From: Bagarius yarrelli
Lineage: Eukaryota; Chordata; Actinopteri; Siluriformes; Sisoridae
Assembly (NCBI GenBank): GCA_005784505.1
Contig: VCAZ01000075.1
Span: 1,764,501-1,828,500 of the forward strand
DNA: 64,000 bases
Reading direction: 5' to 3'
Shown here piece after piece: positions 45,173 to 58,880 of the stretch (position 1 is its first letter; each line of letters starts with the position of its first letter). The position numbers and the translations under genes were made by a program. A model generated the notes under the pieces. It did not search any database, was not told the DNA's origin, and saw only the letters and a program-made list of their open reading frames with translations.

Positions 45173-48100
45173 AAAAAAAATACACAATCTGAGTATCATG
45201 CACTAAATAAAAATAGTAAAACGAGCACCACATGAGCACATAAGAGCATGACAGAGATGGCTTGTGAGACATCACTTCTTCTCCAGGGTTTTGAATTTTC
45301 TCAAAACGTGAATAAGTTATTGCGTTTTTTTTTTCTACGGCACAATGCAGTCCCATATTGCATTTGCTTTATTGAAGGAAGGGAATTAGATAAAACTTGT
45401 ATTTCAGAAGTACAAATAAAGCATAAACAAATGGAGCCGGTTTGATAAGATTTGGACTGCATGGGGTGAAAAAGTGACGTCGTTGCCCCAACCAATTCTA
45501 TTAGTTATTCGTAGAGAAGAGAAATTAGGAGAGAAATCAATACAATGTTTATTTTACTGGCACACACCAGCACAAATGAATGGCAGAGTTTTGTTTTGTG
45601 ATTATTTCTTTAGCCAGCTTTAGGAAGGTGGGAAAAAGCACTATTGTCAGTATATACCAGTAAAAAGAAGCTCTGAAAACATTTTTGAACAGTGGATCAG
45701 TTAAAGAGCAATATGATATTTTCAAGTGGCAAACACACACAAATTCTTTATGTGCTTCATGATGTAAAGAAATGGGAGGGACATTTTAAAGAAAACATTC
45801 TTTTTTAAAGAGTCTTTATCAATGTTTCTGATTTTATATTAAGATACATTTGAGGTAGTTATCATCTTGGCTTTGGAAGAAATAAACACAAACTAGTTGC
45901 TGTTGTCCACTGTAAAAAAAAAATGAATCATACGGCTTGTAGTTTTTATTAAAAAAAATTACATTAAAAATAATGTGAATATTTTCTGTAAAAAAACAAA
46001 TCTGGCTAAAAATCTGGCTAGAGCCTGTGCAATACTACTTCGACTCATATGTACCAAACTTACCTTCCTCAAAACAACTGATGCTTAAGTTTAAGGTCTT
46101 TTAGAGGCTCTTTTTAGTCCTGGATGTATGCAACTGGATGTATTTTTCCCTCAAAACTACAATTACTCAAACTTGACTAATAAGATAAGATTTTAAGAAA
46201 GAAATCCATTGCACTATATTAATTGTGGTTTTGATGTAATTGTTCTATACAAGTTCTGTCAGAATTTAATCCAGAATGTAACTATTATTAGAGAATAAAC
46301 AATGATATATCTTGACACAGTTTCTGGTTTTTTAATAAAAATAAAAAAAACGGCCAAAGCCAAGCCAGATTAAACAGCATGTATGCTTATTAGCAGTGTT
46401 AATAAGTATAGTTACTGTATATTTGTGTGCTTGTATAAATAATTATTAATAAAGCACATTATAGATGAACATAAAACAAATCTTAGTGTGAGACACATTG
46501 ACACCCTGGCCTAGGAGTCTTCATCCATGAACTACAACAGACAATGTGTATAAAGAATATGCAACATAGAGATATGGGAGTTTTTTTTTTCTTAAATGGG
46601 GCAGAATCTTCCATACTGTAGGAAAGTTTGGACATTAGCAAGGAATGCAACACTTATAAAATAAGAAAGTTAGCAAGACCTTTCTAAAATAAAAACATTT
46701 CCTTTCTAATAGGGGGATAAAATTATCCCTGTTCACAAATGTAGAAGAGTTAGTTCAACTGTTTGATATTAAACAAAATTATGTAAATCATCCTATGGCC
46801 TTCTAGTATTTACAAAATGTAAACAACCTTGAAATATTAAAAGAGCCTTTAGAAACTTAAGATTAGTATGTTTTTTTATATTTCATATAGAAATATCATA
46901 CATACTAGTAAACTAAAGTATTTTGGTTGGGAATATAAGAGCTTGCTTACACTTCTGACACTTTAATTTGTGTGTGTAATCATCACTTTGCTATGCAGAA
47001 ATGTTTGTTCCTTAAATGTGGTTTATCCGGTTCAAAGTATAAAATTAGTATAAAAAAAAAAGTATAAAAAAAAGTACAAAATATTTTAGACGCATTAAAA
47101 ACCCTGCAATCCCTTACTTAATATTTGCTCGAAATCACTACCTTTTTTCTGTTATCATCACCTTTTAATGTTAGAAAATACTACAAAATTAACTGGGAGT
47201 AACAGTCAACGTTTTGTTGTATGCTAAATATAGTACGTTAATGTGTTTAACTGTCGAGTGTGATTTTGTGTGTGGTGTTAAAATATTTTGGTGTGATTTT
47301 ATAAAGATGCTTTTAAAATAAATATGATTTAAAAGACTTTTGAACACGTACTGCTGGGTATTTAAACCTAAGTTGTTATAAATATAAACACTGACAAATA
47401 AAAATGCACAAGTACACGACCTTATTTTTTAAAGAACACAGTTAAAATGGACACTGGAATGTAATTATTAAATCTATAACCATACAATGCTGTGATAAAC
47501 ACCTTAATTGAAATGCCTTTATTAGATCAATGCATTTTAGTATCAGGGAGGTGCAGAGACAATTTGAGAGGTAGTGTGTGTGTGTGTATATATGTTCTAT
47601 ATAGTACGATTATGGGTAGTATAAATGAAATTTAGCAAACTACAACCACCATGTTGATATTGACATGAATTTACACTTGGATAATGAGTGACTTAAATTA
47701 TGTTAAACATCATTTAAAGCGGTTTTTCCCTGAAGTACGTACCCACTTTGGAAATGGGTTGAAAGGTTGAAATAAGCTTTGCTAATTTGTCAATAATAAA
47801 TTCTATCCATATTAAAATGAAGTTAGCTTGTTTTCCTCTATAATGTCAGGCGATACTAGCATTGATTTACTAGCTAACCTATCTGATCATGCAGCAAGTT
47901 GGATTTAACTTAATGCTAAATATCAAAAATTTTAACCTGAATTTAATGTAAAACTTAAATGAAATTAAAATCATTTGATTTAAAGACATTGGTTTTTGAA
48001 TACATTTTTATTGAGTAACACAATGACATATTATTTATTCTTACACTTTATTGCTTATAACATGATTTAAACCTGTACAGACCATTATTTCATTTGCTGC

Positions 48101-48987
48101 TATTTACACTGTTTAACACCACTTATATAAGATACCTCCTTAGTCATATCTTACAAAGCTTAATGCACAAAAAATAAGAAACAATATGCAATGAGTTACA
48201 TGTTCAAATGTGTTGATTAAGTAAGATTTTACAGTGGCAAACAAAATCAAGTTATAATATAGTTATAAAAAGTTATAATATCATGTATAACATTTAACAT
48301 ACCCATACTATACCATCAATATATAGATTGTTAATAGACAATTGTAATTATACAAAAATACAATATTACATTAAAAAAACCCACTCCTATTAAGGTCACA
48401 AATGTGCAAAGAAAAGAAAAAGAAGTAAACAGAAAAAGGGGGAAAGAGCAAGATAGCGTTAAGTTAGATACATTAATAAACTAAACTAGGCTTTTTGCTG
48501 GTTTATTTAGTTGATTTTTACTACACCACTTTGGGTATGCCATTTTTGTGGCTTTGCTACTCTTACAAAAAAAAATTGTGAAAGAGTAAAACATTGGTTG
48601 ATAATTATTTGTCATATAAAATTTAGCTTTTGGGTCCCCCTAAAGGCTTGGGCCAGCCAGGCATAATTTTTCCAGGAAATCTATTGATTCTTACAGATAG
48701 ATTTATAACTGATGTACTAATTATTATTAATTATATAAATATTGTGCTTTTTAACTAATCAATGATTTTTATTGTTAATACTCATTAAATTTGCAGTATT
48801 AGCGTTAATAAAAATTCTAATAATTAAATCTTGAAACAGTTTAATCATTGAAACAGTTGATCAGATCTGAGATATTTTAGTTGTAAATTAAAAACTTCAA
48901 TTTAATTGAAAGTCTGTTTTTTGACACCTATATTTTATTTTTTACATTTGATCATATTTTTTTTCTAAAGTATTAGAGATACATTGT
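44740..48987. other. Long intergenic stretch 3' of gene D
   Basis: No exon of the uroplakin-like family and no other gene recognised on either strand. Contains (GAAA)n at 45,119-45,180 and AT-rich sequence. The last ~300 bp hold minus-strand AATAAA-type signals for gene D. Confidence 0.5.
45119..45180. repeat. (GAAA)n microsatellite
   Basis: About 13 perfect AAGA units ending in an A run. Confidence 0.95.
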
Positions 48988-51900
48988 TCATTTTTCCTGC
49001 AGTGCAGTATTGTTCAGCGAGCTGGACTGCGTCCGAATGAAATCCGTGGTGTTTTTTTGAGATTTTGTGGAATTTGTGGTGTACCTCTTCTTTTGCTCAT
49101 ACGCAGGGTTGTCCTGGAGGGAAGAGTTTATCAGATGCGAATTGTAGCTGGGGATGAGAAGGGATCCGCTGGTCGACGATCTCTGGATTGACTGCGTTTT
49201 CCTTTTTCCGTGGCAGCTGCAAGATAAATCGTTTTGTTAACTTTTTAAATTCGTGTGACAAAATGAAGACAAAATAATTTTTCCCCTTTTACAGTTCTTT
49301 CTTTTTAGCTATTAAATAATTAATACACAAAATAATTTTTCCCCTGAGATTACTTTAAGCTATTCTGATTTAGATAGTTAAAATACTTTTTTTTTTTCCC
49401 TATTAACGCTTTCCCCCCAGCACAAAAAATTTTTTCTTTTCACTAAACATAACTACTGAACCTAATTAACTTTAATGATAATAACCCTAAAGCAGTTGCT
49501 TTCCTCCGGTTTACATTTTCTTTTAATTCGTGGCATGCATTTTTTTTTGAAATACTCCTTTTAAACTTTTTGAAAGGAAAAATAATTTTTCCCCTTTTTT
49601 TACAAGTAGTTCTTTTTAGTATTAAGTAACCCCCCATTTAGCAAAAAATTGTCACTGAAGAACCTACTTGTAAACTATAACCAATTAATAAAGAATAACC
49701 ACTTAATTACTAATCATGACAGTAACCCCCCATTTAGCATGCATTCATTTTTGAAGAAACTTTGGACTTGACCCAGTGTAGTGATGATAAAGTTTCGAAT
49801 GACTAATGTCGCTATAATTATTTCCCCCCCATAATTTGTATTATGGCATTGACCCATTGTAAAAACACTAATGTGCTAACCTAAGGGAGTGCTTAACAAT
49901 AAAATGTTTATTAATACTCTAGTGATAAAATAGTTTAACTGCTTTACTTACCTAGAATAGAAATCGATCAACAGTGAGTGAGCCTAAAATAAAACTGCTT
50001 TTAACTTACTAGAAAGCCGCGCCAAGCACCACAAGAGCAAAAATAAAGGTTGAATGCCGATGACGATCACGATCAAATTTCAGTGGACAATCCACCATAT
50101 TTATTTGCAAGATCTTCATGATTGTTTCCTACAAAAACAAAATGAGGAAATGTTATAAATAAACCTTTCTAAACGGATTGCTCATAGGACTGGATGTGAG
50201 GAATTTCTTACTGTATCTTAGATGAATATTGTCTGACCATTGTGTCTCTGCATACATTTTACCATTATAATCGGCCAGACTATACTTACAGCTAAGGGGA
50301 GGAAAAAATAAAAGATCAGACCTGTAAATAATGATCAGTTTAACTCAAATGACTTTTGTTTTTAGAGTAAAATATTATGATATTTACCAGACAACTTTAT
50401 CCACAGTTGACTTAAAATTCATCCCATTTATTCAACTGAGAGGGTTTAGGCCTTGCTCAAGGTGTATGCTTGGAACTCATGACTGTCTGATCCAATGCCT
50501 TTGCATTGTTTTGAGCTACCACTTAGCATGCACCACTTAATTAACGGTGGTTTGGGAAAATTGACTTATTTCTATGACCACCAAGCTGCTATTGCTTTGA
50601 GAAAGGCACTTAACCCTCAAATGCTTAGCTGTAAAAATACAGTGACTGTTGCTTGGGATGAAAGTGTTTGCTAGATAATGTAATGTAAAGAAAACAACAT
50701 TTGTATAATAACACATCTGAACCACCTGATATTCTCGCCTTCGGGAAACACACCATTGCAGAAGTCTTCAGTACAAACACCCTCTGCTCCAACTAGATAA
50801 TGGTAAGGAAGTTCAGCGGGGCAGGGTAAATCTTCCACATAACTAATGCCTACCGTGAAGTATTTTTGTCCTTGACTAGTGAAAGCCTCTGGGTATTTAG
50901 ATCTAAAATCTGTTTCTTTGTTCATTTCATAATTGCTTTTAGCTATAAACAAAAAAAGACACAGACACAAGATACACAAAAATTATTGTGGTGTATTAAA
51001 GACTCTTGATCTTTAAGAAGAAAAATATGCGTAGGAAAACTGTATTAAAATATTTCACCATAATTTGGCTAAGAAGTGCTTTAACTCAAAAAGGGCAATG
51101 ACGCTTAAATGTCAGATAAATTGTGAGATCAATTTGGGTGAAAAGCTTGTTACAATGTGGCATTAGAAAAATTATTACTAGCCATTTACATAAAAATTTA
51201 AATCATAGAAATGAAGAGAAACATTTTTTCCATCACAGCAAAATTTCCATTTTTTTTTTTGTAAATTCAGAATTATTGCTTATAAAACAAGCAAACAAAA
51301 TTCACCTGAGGTTAATGAACACACCAGCCATACAGAATAATATTTTGCGACACAGAATATCGGAGCAATGCTTTTAAAGTAGCAATACGGCATCTGAACG
51401 CTCACAGTGTTGTAACCGACCGGTATGACCAGATTTGTTGCAAGCACTGGTTTGACATTCATCTGAACTGTTGAATGAAATGAACACGGTTAGTAAGACA
51501 GTAGTTCAAAAAAACAACACATTCTTTGGCTTACTGGAAATCAAATAAATAAGTTAAATGCTTAAAACCACTTTTCACCAAGGCAGGAAACAGATTTTAA
51601 CAATAGATATCACATTCAGCATTTGCCAGTTGAAAGAAAAATGTATTTAGATTATGAGTGTGCAAAGCTAATTGAAGTCTGGTCTGTCATCTTTTTTTTC
51701 CTGAAAAAAGCAATAGCCATATTATAAATATTTAAAATTTCCATTAAAACCTAACCTGAGGTAAATGTCTTTATTTGTCACATATACTTTTTACAGCACA
51801 GTGAAATTTGTTTCTTCGCATAGCCTACCTTAGTGAGTTGGGGTCAGAGCGCAGGGTCAGCTATGATACAGCGCCCCTGAAGCAGGAAAGGTTAAGGGTG

Positions 51901-53391
51901 GCTGCGGGGGTTGAACCCACAGTCTTCTTAGTCTTCGGATCAACAACTCAGGGCCTTAACCATTTGAGCCACCACTGACCACTGGTCACCTTGTATGTCT
52001 TTCTCTCAGTTTAAAGTCTAACAATAACTACAATTCTGGACACTTCTGCTGTGTTAAATTCTTTTTCAGGAATAGAATAACCACCTAATATCTCAAGTGT
52101 GTTATGACGCAGTCTACGGTTGGCACAAAAGCGTGAATATGAAGAGGTCGTCTATCAGTTTTTGGATCTAGTAGAAGTGAGTACAATGATACAGGAAGAA
52201 GTTTACAGATGTATTAAGTTATAGTGATAAATACAAACACACACAGTGATGCCAGGCAGTAACTTTGAAGTGGACGCAGGCCGAAATAACAAACAAATCG
52301 AGAATTTCTACCCTACTCACCCTATCGATAAAACAGATACAAATCAACCCACGGCCAACAAAAAACCAAAGCAGCCATCCTTGCAAATGAGTTTGTATTG
52401 ACATATAAAATTGTGTTAAATACCCTCTCTGTCCACAAGGATAGGTCTTTAAGCTCATTAAAATCTTAAAATAAACCTCCACATTTACACACACTAAAAA
52501 CCATACAAATCCCTATTTCACGGCATCAAACAATTCCAGGTCAACTAGAAATAATAATATTTAATTTTATTTAGAGCACCTTCCAAATGAATGTTGTCCA
52601 AATGACAACAAAAGAATAATAGTACAACAATAAATACACTGGGGCAGTGGTGGCTTAATTGTTTAAGGTGCTAAGTTGCTGATCTGAAGACCAGAAACAC
52701 CTGGGTTCAAGCCCCGCCACCGGGAAGCCAACCACTGTTGGGTCCTTGAGCAAGACCCTTAACCCTTCCTGCTCCAGGGGCGCTGTATCATAGCTGACCC
52801 TGCGCTCTGACCCCGAAAAATGCATTTCATTGGCTCTGTACATGTACACCTTGCACAATGAAGTTTTTTATTATTATATATTATTATATGAAATAATATT
52901 ATCAACAAAGGAAGAGCACATACACAGATGAGCAAATACTAGATAAACAGAAACTAGACAGTTATAAATTATAAATCAAATGAAATATTTTTATTTTTAT
53001 GTAAGGTTTTTTAAGAAAATTAGAGGAAATTATAATGCTGGAAAACTTATTCAGGAATATATATATATGACAAGGTTATGATTGTGTATGAGAGTGCATT
53101 CCTTAATGCTGTTACATAAAATGTAAAAATATTAAAATTTACACAATTACTGACTAAGTTCCTAACAAAAATTTCTTAGTAACTTTAAATTAGGAACAAT
53201 TTATTGAACGTGTGAATTGTATGACATTCAACTAGACAGGAAAATTTTAAAAAAAAACCAAACTAATAAACAACCACAAAAATAAATACAAAATGTCGTT
53301 TTAGAATCGTAGAAGGGGAATACTCACAGATTTCGCAGGAAACCCCACAGAGTACTGTAAACACTAAACAGAAAACAAAGCTGGCCTTCAT
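48988..53391 (-). CDS. Gene D: single-ectodomain uroplakin-3-like gene with a frameshift in the membrane exon
   Basis: Exons: 53391-53328, 51467-51306, 50942-50726, 50291-50212, 50128-50010, 49216-48988. The signal peptide is MKASFVFCLVFTVLCGVSC. The ectodomain has PYCYFKS, VWLVCSLTSG, YHYLVGAEGVC...FCNGVFPEG and YSLADYNG...AETQWSDN. The tail exon is open for 76 codons (CCHGKRKTQ...SYNSHLIN...DNPAYEQ). The membrane exon is 119 bp against 130 in A, B, C and E, so its phase does not fit. The incoming frame stops at ATT-TGA after LSTEI, while another frame reads IVIVIG and a third reads FIFALVVLGAAFYCCHG. Net loss is one base modulo 3. As read, the product would be a ~192-aa ectodomain with no membrane anchor. 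A sequencing error, a recent null allele or a real soluble form are all possible. All other exons look under constraint. Confidence 0.7.
50405..50690. mobile_element. SINE pair in intron 3 of gene D
   Basis: A minus-oriented piece ('tttaggccttgctcaagg') is followed by a plus-oriented piece ('ggcacttaaccctcaaatgc', 'gtgtttgctagataatgtaa'). It lies in the same intron as the SINE relics of A domain 2, C domain 2, E and O. Confidence 0.6.
51785..51985 (-). mobile_element. tRNA-derived SINE, second family (intron 1 of gene D)
   Basis: Minus strand: 'agtggtggctcaaatggtta' head, 'gtgggttcaacccc' B-box-like, and the 'ggggcgctgtatcatagctg' body. Matches 32,500-32,680. Confidence 0.7.
52641..52868 (+). 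mobile_element. tRNA-derived SINE, second family, near full length (intron 1 of gene D)
   Basis: 'ggggcagtggtggcttaatt' (A box region), 'gggttcaagcccc' (B box), 'ggggcgctgtatcatagctg', and the end 'gtacaccttgcacaatgaag'. This is the best copy of the family in the window. Confidence 0.8.
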
Positions 53392-53949
53392 TTTAGAGTT
53401 GAGCTCTGGGAACAGTGTACTACACTAATAATGTTCTGTATGGATCAAACCTGACAGGTTTTAACACTTTAAAAGTCTTCTCCCCCATTGTAATTAGAGG
53501 TATAACTGTAAAAGGGAGTGGTGTGTGTTTGTGTGTATATTTGTGAGAGCTTGCATTACTAGTAAAAACTGGGAGGTGCTAATGAAAAATACCTGACAAA
53601 TTAAAGAATGGTTTAGTTTATTTTTTTGTATGCACACTAGCTAAACCAAAACCTAAGCAGAAATCACAGATAGAACAAACACAATCACAAAGCAACATGC
53701 AACTGAGTGACCTAAGAAACAAATTAATATATGTAATCAACTGACATTTAAATCATTAGCAGAACAAGCCATAAAAACACAAAAAAAATTATTCCATGTC
53801 AAATAAACCATTGACAAACTTATTGTATTCGGTTGACTTTGAGTAAATTCGCTTGGTGAAGTAGTAATTAAAACCCAGACCTGTCATCTACCAAGTTTTT
53901 GAGGATTATTCTGAGCTGTCTTACAATATTATGTAGCAGATCAGATAAC

Positions 53950-54095
53950 ATTTACAGCATTTTGGCAGACGCCCTTATCCAGAGCGACTTACATTTATTT
54001 CATTTATACAACTGAGCCGTGGTAATTTGGTGGCACTAGGAATTAAACTGGGATCTTCCAATTACCAGGCCAACACTGCGCTACCACTTCCCCTT
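53950..54095 (-). mobile_element. tRNA-derived SINE relic
   Basis: 'gacgcccttatccagagcga' at the left and 'accaggccaacactgcgcta' at the right. Same family as 27,625-27,815. Confidence 0.7.
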
Positions 54096-56539
54096 AAAAC
54101 CCGGATGGCCTGAAACTGTGTTTCTGATAACATCACAGCTGGAACCACGCAATAAAAAAATTTAAGAATACTTACATCACTGCATATAAATTAATTATAA
54201 TTATCAGAGGCATAGCAATGAGGCAGGGAAGGCAGGAGTGCCCCGCATTTTGAGGGGGCCCTCGACAGCCCATCTGAACTATCGAAAATGTCATTATTAA
54301 TATATGACATCATATATGACATATATGAATAGTCACTTGGTTAAAAAAAATAATAATAATTAAATTCTATTATGTGCTTTAAATTTAAAATTTAACAAAA
54401 TGAAGACAGCTCCCACCTAAGTCGACGTAACAGCAACATAAATTAATAGTGCTTCTGAATGTTGATTACTGTAATCCATTAAAGACCACAAATACTGTGT
54501 GTCTTAGCATCCGTGTGGATTGGAAAGTTTACCCACAATGCATTTACTGTCCTACGGGAGTCCCAGTTGAATGCTAGAAGGTGTTGAGTGTAAGTTAAAC
54601 CAGCTTTTTTTTTTCCACAGTGTGATTGAATTCTTCTTTTTTTCTTAAAATATATATACATTTAAAAATGGAGGCCAAGCTTCATCTAACAGGCAATTAA
54701 AGTCCGGCTAACACACAGGACAACACATTAAATTTCCTGAAGCTGTACTGATTTCGAAGTTACAGAAAGCGTTTTTTAAAAGCATGTTTACTGAAATTTC
54801 ATACTGTGTATGGTCATTTTTGTATGCATCAAAAAATGGAATGTGTATTTTGCAATGTTACTTCACTACTTACTTGTAAAGAAAATGCAAGAGTTTTTTT
54901 TTTTTTTTTTATTTGTGCATCTTTTGCACTCTTTTTTTTTAACTGCTCTTAAATAATTAAAAATCCCATAAACAGGATTGCATGTACTCTCATAATTCCA
55001 AGTTTAGGGTCCTCAAAAACTGTCGCGCGGATTGACATGATAATTTTTTTTTTTTTTTTTTTTTTTTCCAAAAGTGCCCCTTTTAGCCATCTGTCCCAAA
55101 TTACCTGCTCTCACAGCTCGGAATATTTTCAGGTAATATAGTAAACATGTTTGTGCTTAATTAGAACAGCTTACGTCTTAAAGGAAACATGTCTAAACAC
55201 TGAGCAGTATTTTTAGGTCAACATAGCAATTTTATAACCTTTAGCAAAGATTTTCCAAACCACACAGCAAACCACTCAACAATTACACACGATAAGTGTC
55301 ATAATAATCATAAAGGGATTGTTAAATACCGTTTCCACTTATTTTACAGCTATTTTAAGATCATCATTACAGGGCCAATATGGCATAAATGTACTCCACA
55401 ATAGGCGGGGCAGTGTTATTAACGAATATTAGGTAGGGGATTGTTCCATTCCTGAATTAAAGCCATCTAAAATGACTGAATCATTCTGCATAGAGTATAG
55501 ACCTGGACCCAGGTAAAGTTTAGGCATATTAAAACCCAAATATGATCTAGGATTAAAAAAAGTGACTCGTTCAGTTACTAGTAACTTACTTTGACTTTTA
55601 CTAACTAACACAGAGTGTGTCTGAATTTTGAATCCTGTTGAATCATGTTGTTCCTTTAAAAGACCACAAATATGTTCATTTTAGGTTGTTCAACTTTTTT
55701 TCATGTTAATACTTGAATACAAGCAACATAATATTTGTTAAAACAGTGTACGGTTTTAGATGATGTTAATTATAATATTTTTCAAATAATAAAAAAAAAT
55801 TGGAGTTGTGTGCAATTTCGAACTTTCTTAGATAGAGAAAGCAAGAAATGCATATCTCAGGCAAACACTGTCATCTTGCACTTAAATAACAAAAACATCC
55901 CTTAGCGCCTTTAGAGCCGTACTTCCCTTTGCTGCAACATCACTTTAACCATAAAGTTTTAACATGACATGTGACAAACCGTTTTTTCCACTGGAACAGC
56001 AACCACAATTTAACTAAAAACCTGTTTGTGATTTAAGGCTTTCATTGTTATTTTATTCATAATTATCTGGACGGAAAATGATCGAGCACAGAACGTTTTC
56101 TAAAGTGCTGCCTGAAATAAAGTCTAAAACCCCTCTTGTGCTTCTCTGTTCATAATAACGTGACACAAATGATGCAAGAAATCCTGACTAAAGGCTAAAA
56201 GTCAAAAATGTTGCCTGCCATCAAGGTGGTAAAATAAGCAACTACCTTGCTTAGCCACGACCGAGCACATTAAAAGTAGAAGAACGTGGCATGCTCAGAG
56301 TTTTCCAAGCATTTTTAGCTGCTACATGTAAACTGTCCCAAAGTCATCCATGTTCTGTTTCTCATTCATTTTCCCATAACCAGAGCCCGCTATGTTTTAA
56401 CGTCTGGCGTATAAGAGCGATTCCAGCATAATGCACATGACATTTGCATTAAAAACTTTAATAACTTTAATTAAAATATAAATTGTTTGAGAATGTATAT
56501 TTTAACTATATATCAAAACAACTTTCTTTTTTTTTTACT

Positions 56540-56705
56540 TTTACAGCATTTAGCAGACACCCTTATCCAGAGTGAGTTACATTTATCAGTTTTATAAAAC
56601 TGAGCAATTAGGGTTTAAGGGCCTTGCTCAGTGTCCCAGCGGTGGTAACACAGTGCTGGCAATTAAACCCAAATCTTCTTAACCACTGTGCTACCACCTG
56701 CCCTA
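56540..56705 (-). mobile_element. tRNA-derived SINE relic
   Basis: 'acagcatttagcagacaccc', 'ttaagggccttgctcagtgt' and 'cttaaccactgtgctacc'. Same family as above. Confidence 0.7.
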
Positions 56706-57529
56706 TATTTTTCTATAGCCCTATCCATAGAATTCAAACATCAGAAAAATCTCTATACAAAAAAAACTATGTTGTGAGTCGACAAACTTTGGGGAAAGTC
56801 TGCAAATTAAAATGCACAAGCCAAAAGAAATAATACATGATGGAGGGAACCGAAAAGTTGTGTCGAGTGTACAACACTAGGGGCCACATTTAGGAGCGTA
56901 CCCAGACTTTCGGGTATAAATAAGCCAGCCTGCTCATCATTCTGTCCTGAGAAGCCGAATGACAACTTTCCAGGAGCAGTCTGGCACAGTGGCATAACAT
57001 CAGTGGCACAACGTCTCCGTTCCCTCTATCAGATTAGAAATCAGGTCTATTTTAGTGTAGCAACACTATTTGAGAAAAGTGTCAGATTAACTGCTGTAAA
57101 TATTCATATCCTTTATAGCCATATTTCATGTATAGTTCTAGCAGAGTGACCTGGATTATTCATGGTTTTCTAGGGCACAGGGGAATTCGTCATGCTCCTC
57201 TCCTTCAGGTTTTGCTCAAATGCTAGGATGGAACGTTTTCCAGGCGATGTATGTCATAAGTGGGGATACAATTGCCGTTGTTGGGAAGTTGCCGTTTTGC
57301 TGTCATATGGTTTATTGATACAGGGGCAAACAATCCCTTTTCCCCTTTTTTTGGAAATTATTTGCATGCAACACTTTACTTAATATTATAATAAAATATG
57401 AATAAAGCCTGATTTGACTTCTATTAAGTGTAATGAACTAATCTACTGTTCTTTTGTAAAATGCTTTTTATTATTTACAACACTGATGTAATGATGTGAT
57501 GCAAAAATGTGCTTTCATGAATAAAACTA

Positions 57530-57654
<125 letters not shown>

Positions 57655-58119
57655 ACATACACACATACTTTGCATGGACTAGTTTTGCGGGTAAAAGCAG
57701 TATGTTCTGAGTAGTAAAAACACAAGCTTGAAAAAGTTAACATTGATGGTTTCACACCTTTGCTGCTGAGAAAGTTTAAGTTTTAAAATATGAAAATTTG
57801 AAAATCTAAAAAGTCCATTTCAATTATTACTTTGACTTGATCTCTCAGCTTTTCAGGATACGTCATCCCTTTTTTTGTGTAAAAGGGTGTATAGCTTATC
57901 GATTTATAAAAGTCATTAAGTTTAAAATTGGACAATGGTCAATTGAACAAGGGTCATAAAAAGCACTACTTTTTTTTTGGTGACTTCTGCTCTCATATTG
58001 CAATTTAGTTGAATTACCTTACCTAACAAAAAAATTGTTAAAAGGAACAATATGGAAAATCGAACACCACCATAGGTGAGGTAGTGTTTTTAGAAATGAA
58101 TTCCAAAAATGATTATCCC

Positions 58120-58880
58120 CCAAAAAAATACCCCAAACGAACATGCAAGCACACAGAGCATTCAGCTCTTTTACCGCTCCTTCTAAACCACAAAAATGGC
58201 ATCACATGAAATGGTGACAGAGGGCTTCGTCCAAAGGCAACATTCAAATTTGGGCATCACTCGACGTGCCCGGGCCCAAAAACTGTATACAGAGTACTAA
58301 GGCAGTTGATCCTCCAAAAGCGCATAATTTTGGATTGCTTAGGGCCAGCCTGGTGCAACCATGTGGGGTCCTACAAGGCACAGGGATTCAGGGTTCCCGC
58401 AATCTACAAAGCATTAAAAAAAGTGCCCCAGTGATACCGGGGGATTGGCGAGCTGGTCCTGTTTATGTCTTGTATACGGGATATTGAACTCGCATGATGA
58501 GGTATGCATAGGCGGCATAGGCATCTCGATCCCATAGCATTTTGACATTATGTTTTCCCAAAGGGAACACCTCTAAGGTTTCGTATGTTACACGAGGGAA
58601 CATGAAGCTGCGTCACATGGTCATATGACTGGTATCCCTGTCTGCGCAGCTTAGGTTGCAGTCTGACTTACTGTAGGTGGATGCTCAACTTTGTATCTAT
58701 TAATTGATGAGATCACCCCGTCTGCGACGTGCCATGATTGTAACGTATCGCTCTCCAATTGGTGCGATTTAACGTGTTTCAAAACTGCGGTCACGCAGGA
58801 AGTGTTCCGAAAGCGTTTTGAAGCAGACTCTAGTTCCCTCTGGGAACCGAGGTTACATATGTAACATTAGAGATGTTTTA
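58120..58880. mobile_element. Unassigned repeat-like insertion in locus P
   Basis: More GC-rich than its surroundings. It contains 'agttccctctgggaaccgag' and 'gttacatatgtaac' at its right end, motifs that resemble dispersed teleost repeats. No open frame of note. It occupies the place where exon 4 and the membrane exon would be expected. Confidence 0.35.

Larger units (their letters stand above)
53392..57139. other. 5' flank of gene D and intergenic DNA
   Basis: No gene recognised. Holds SINE relics at 53,950-54,095 and 56,540-56,705, poly-T runs near 54.9 and 55.06 kb, and a block at 55,310-55,400 similar to 3,780-3,900. Confidence 0.55.
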
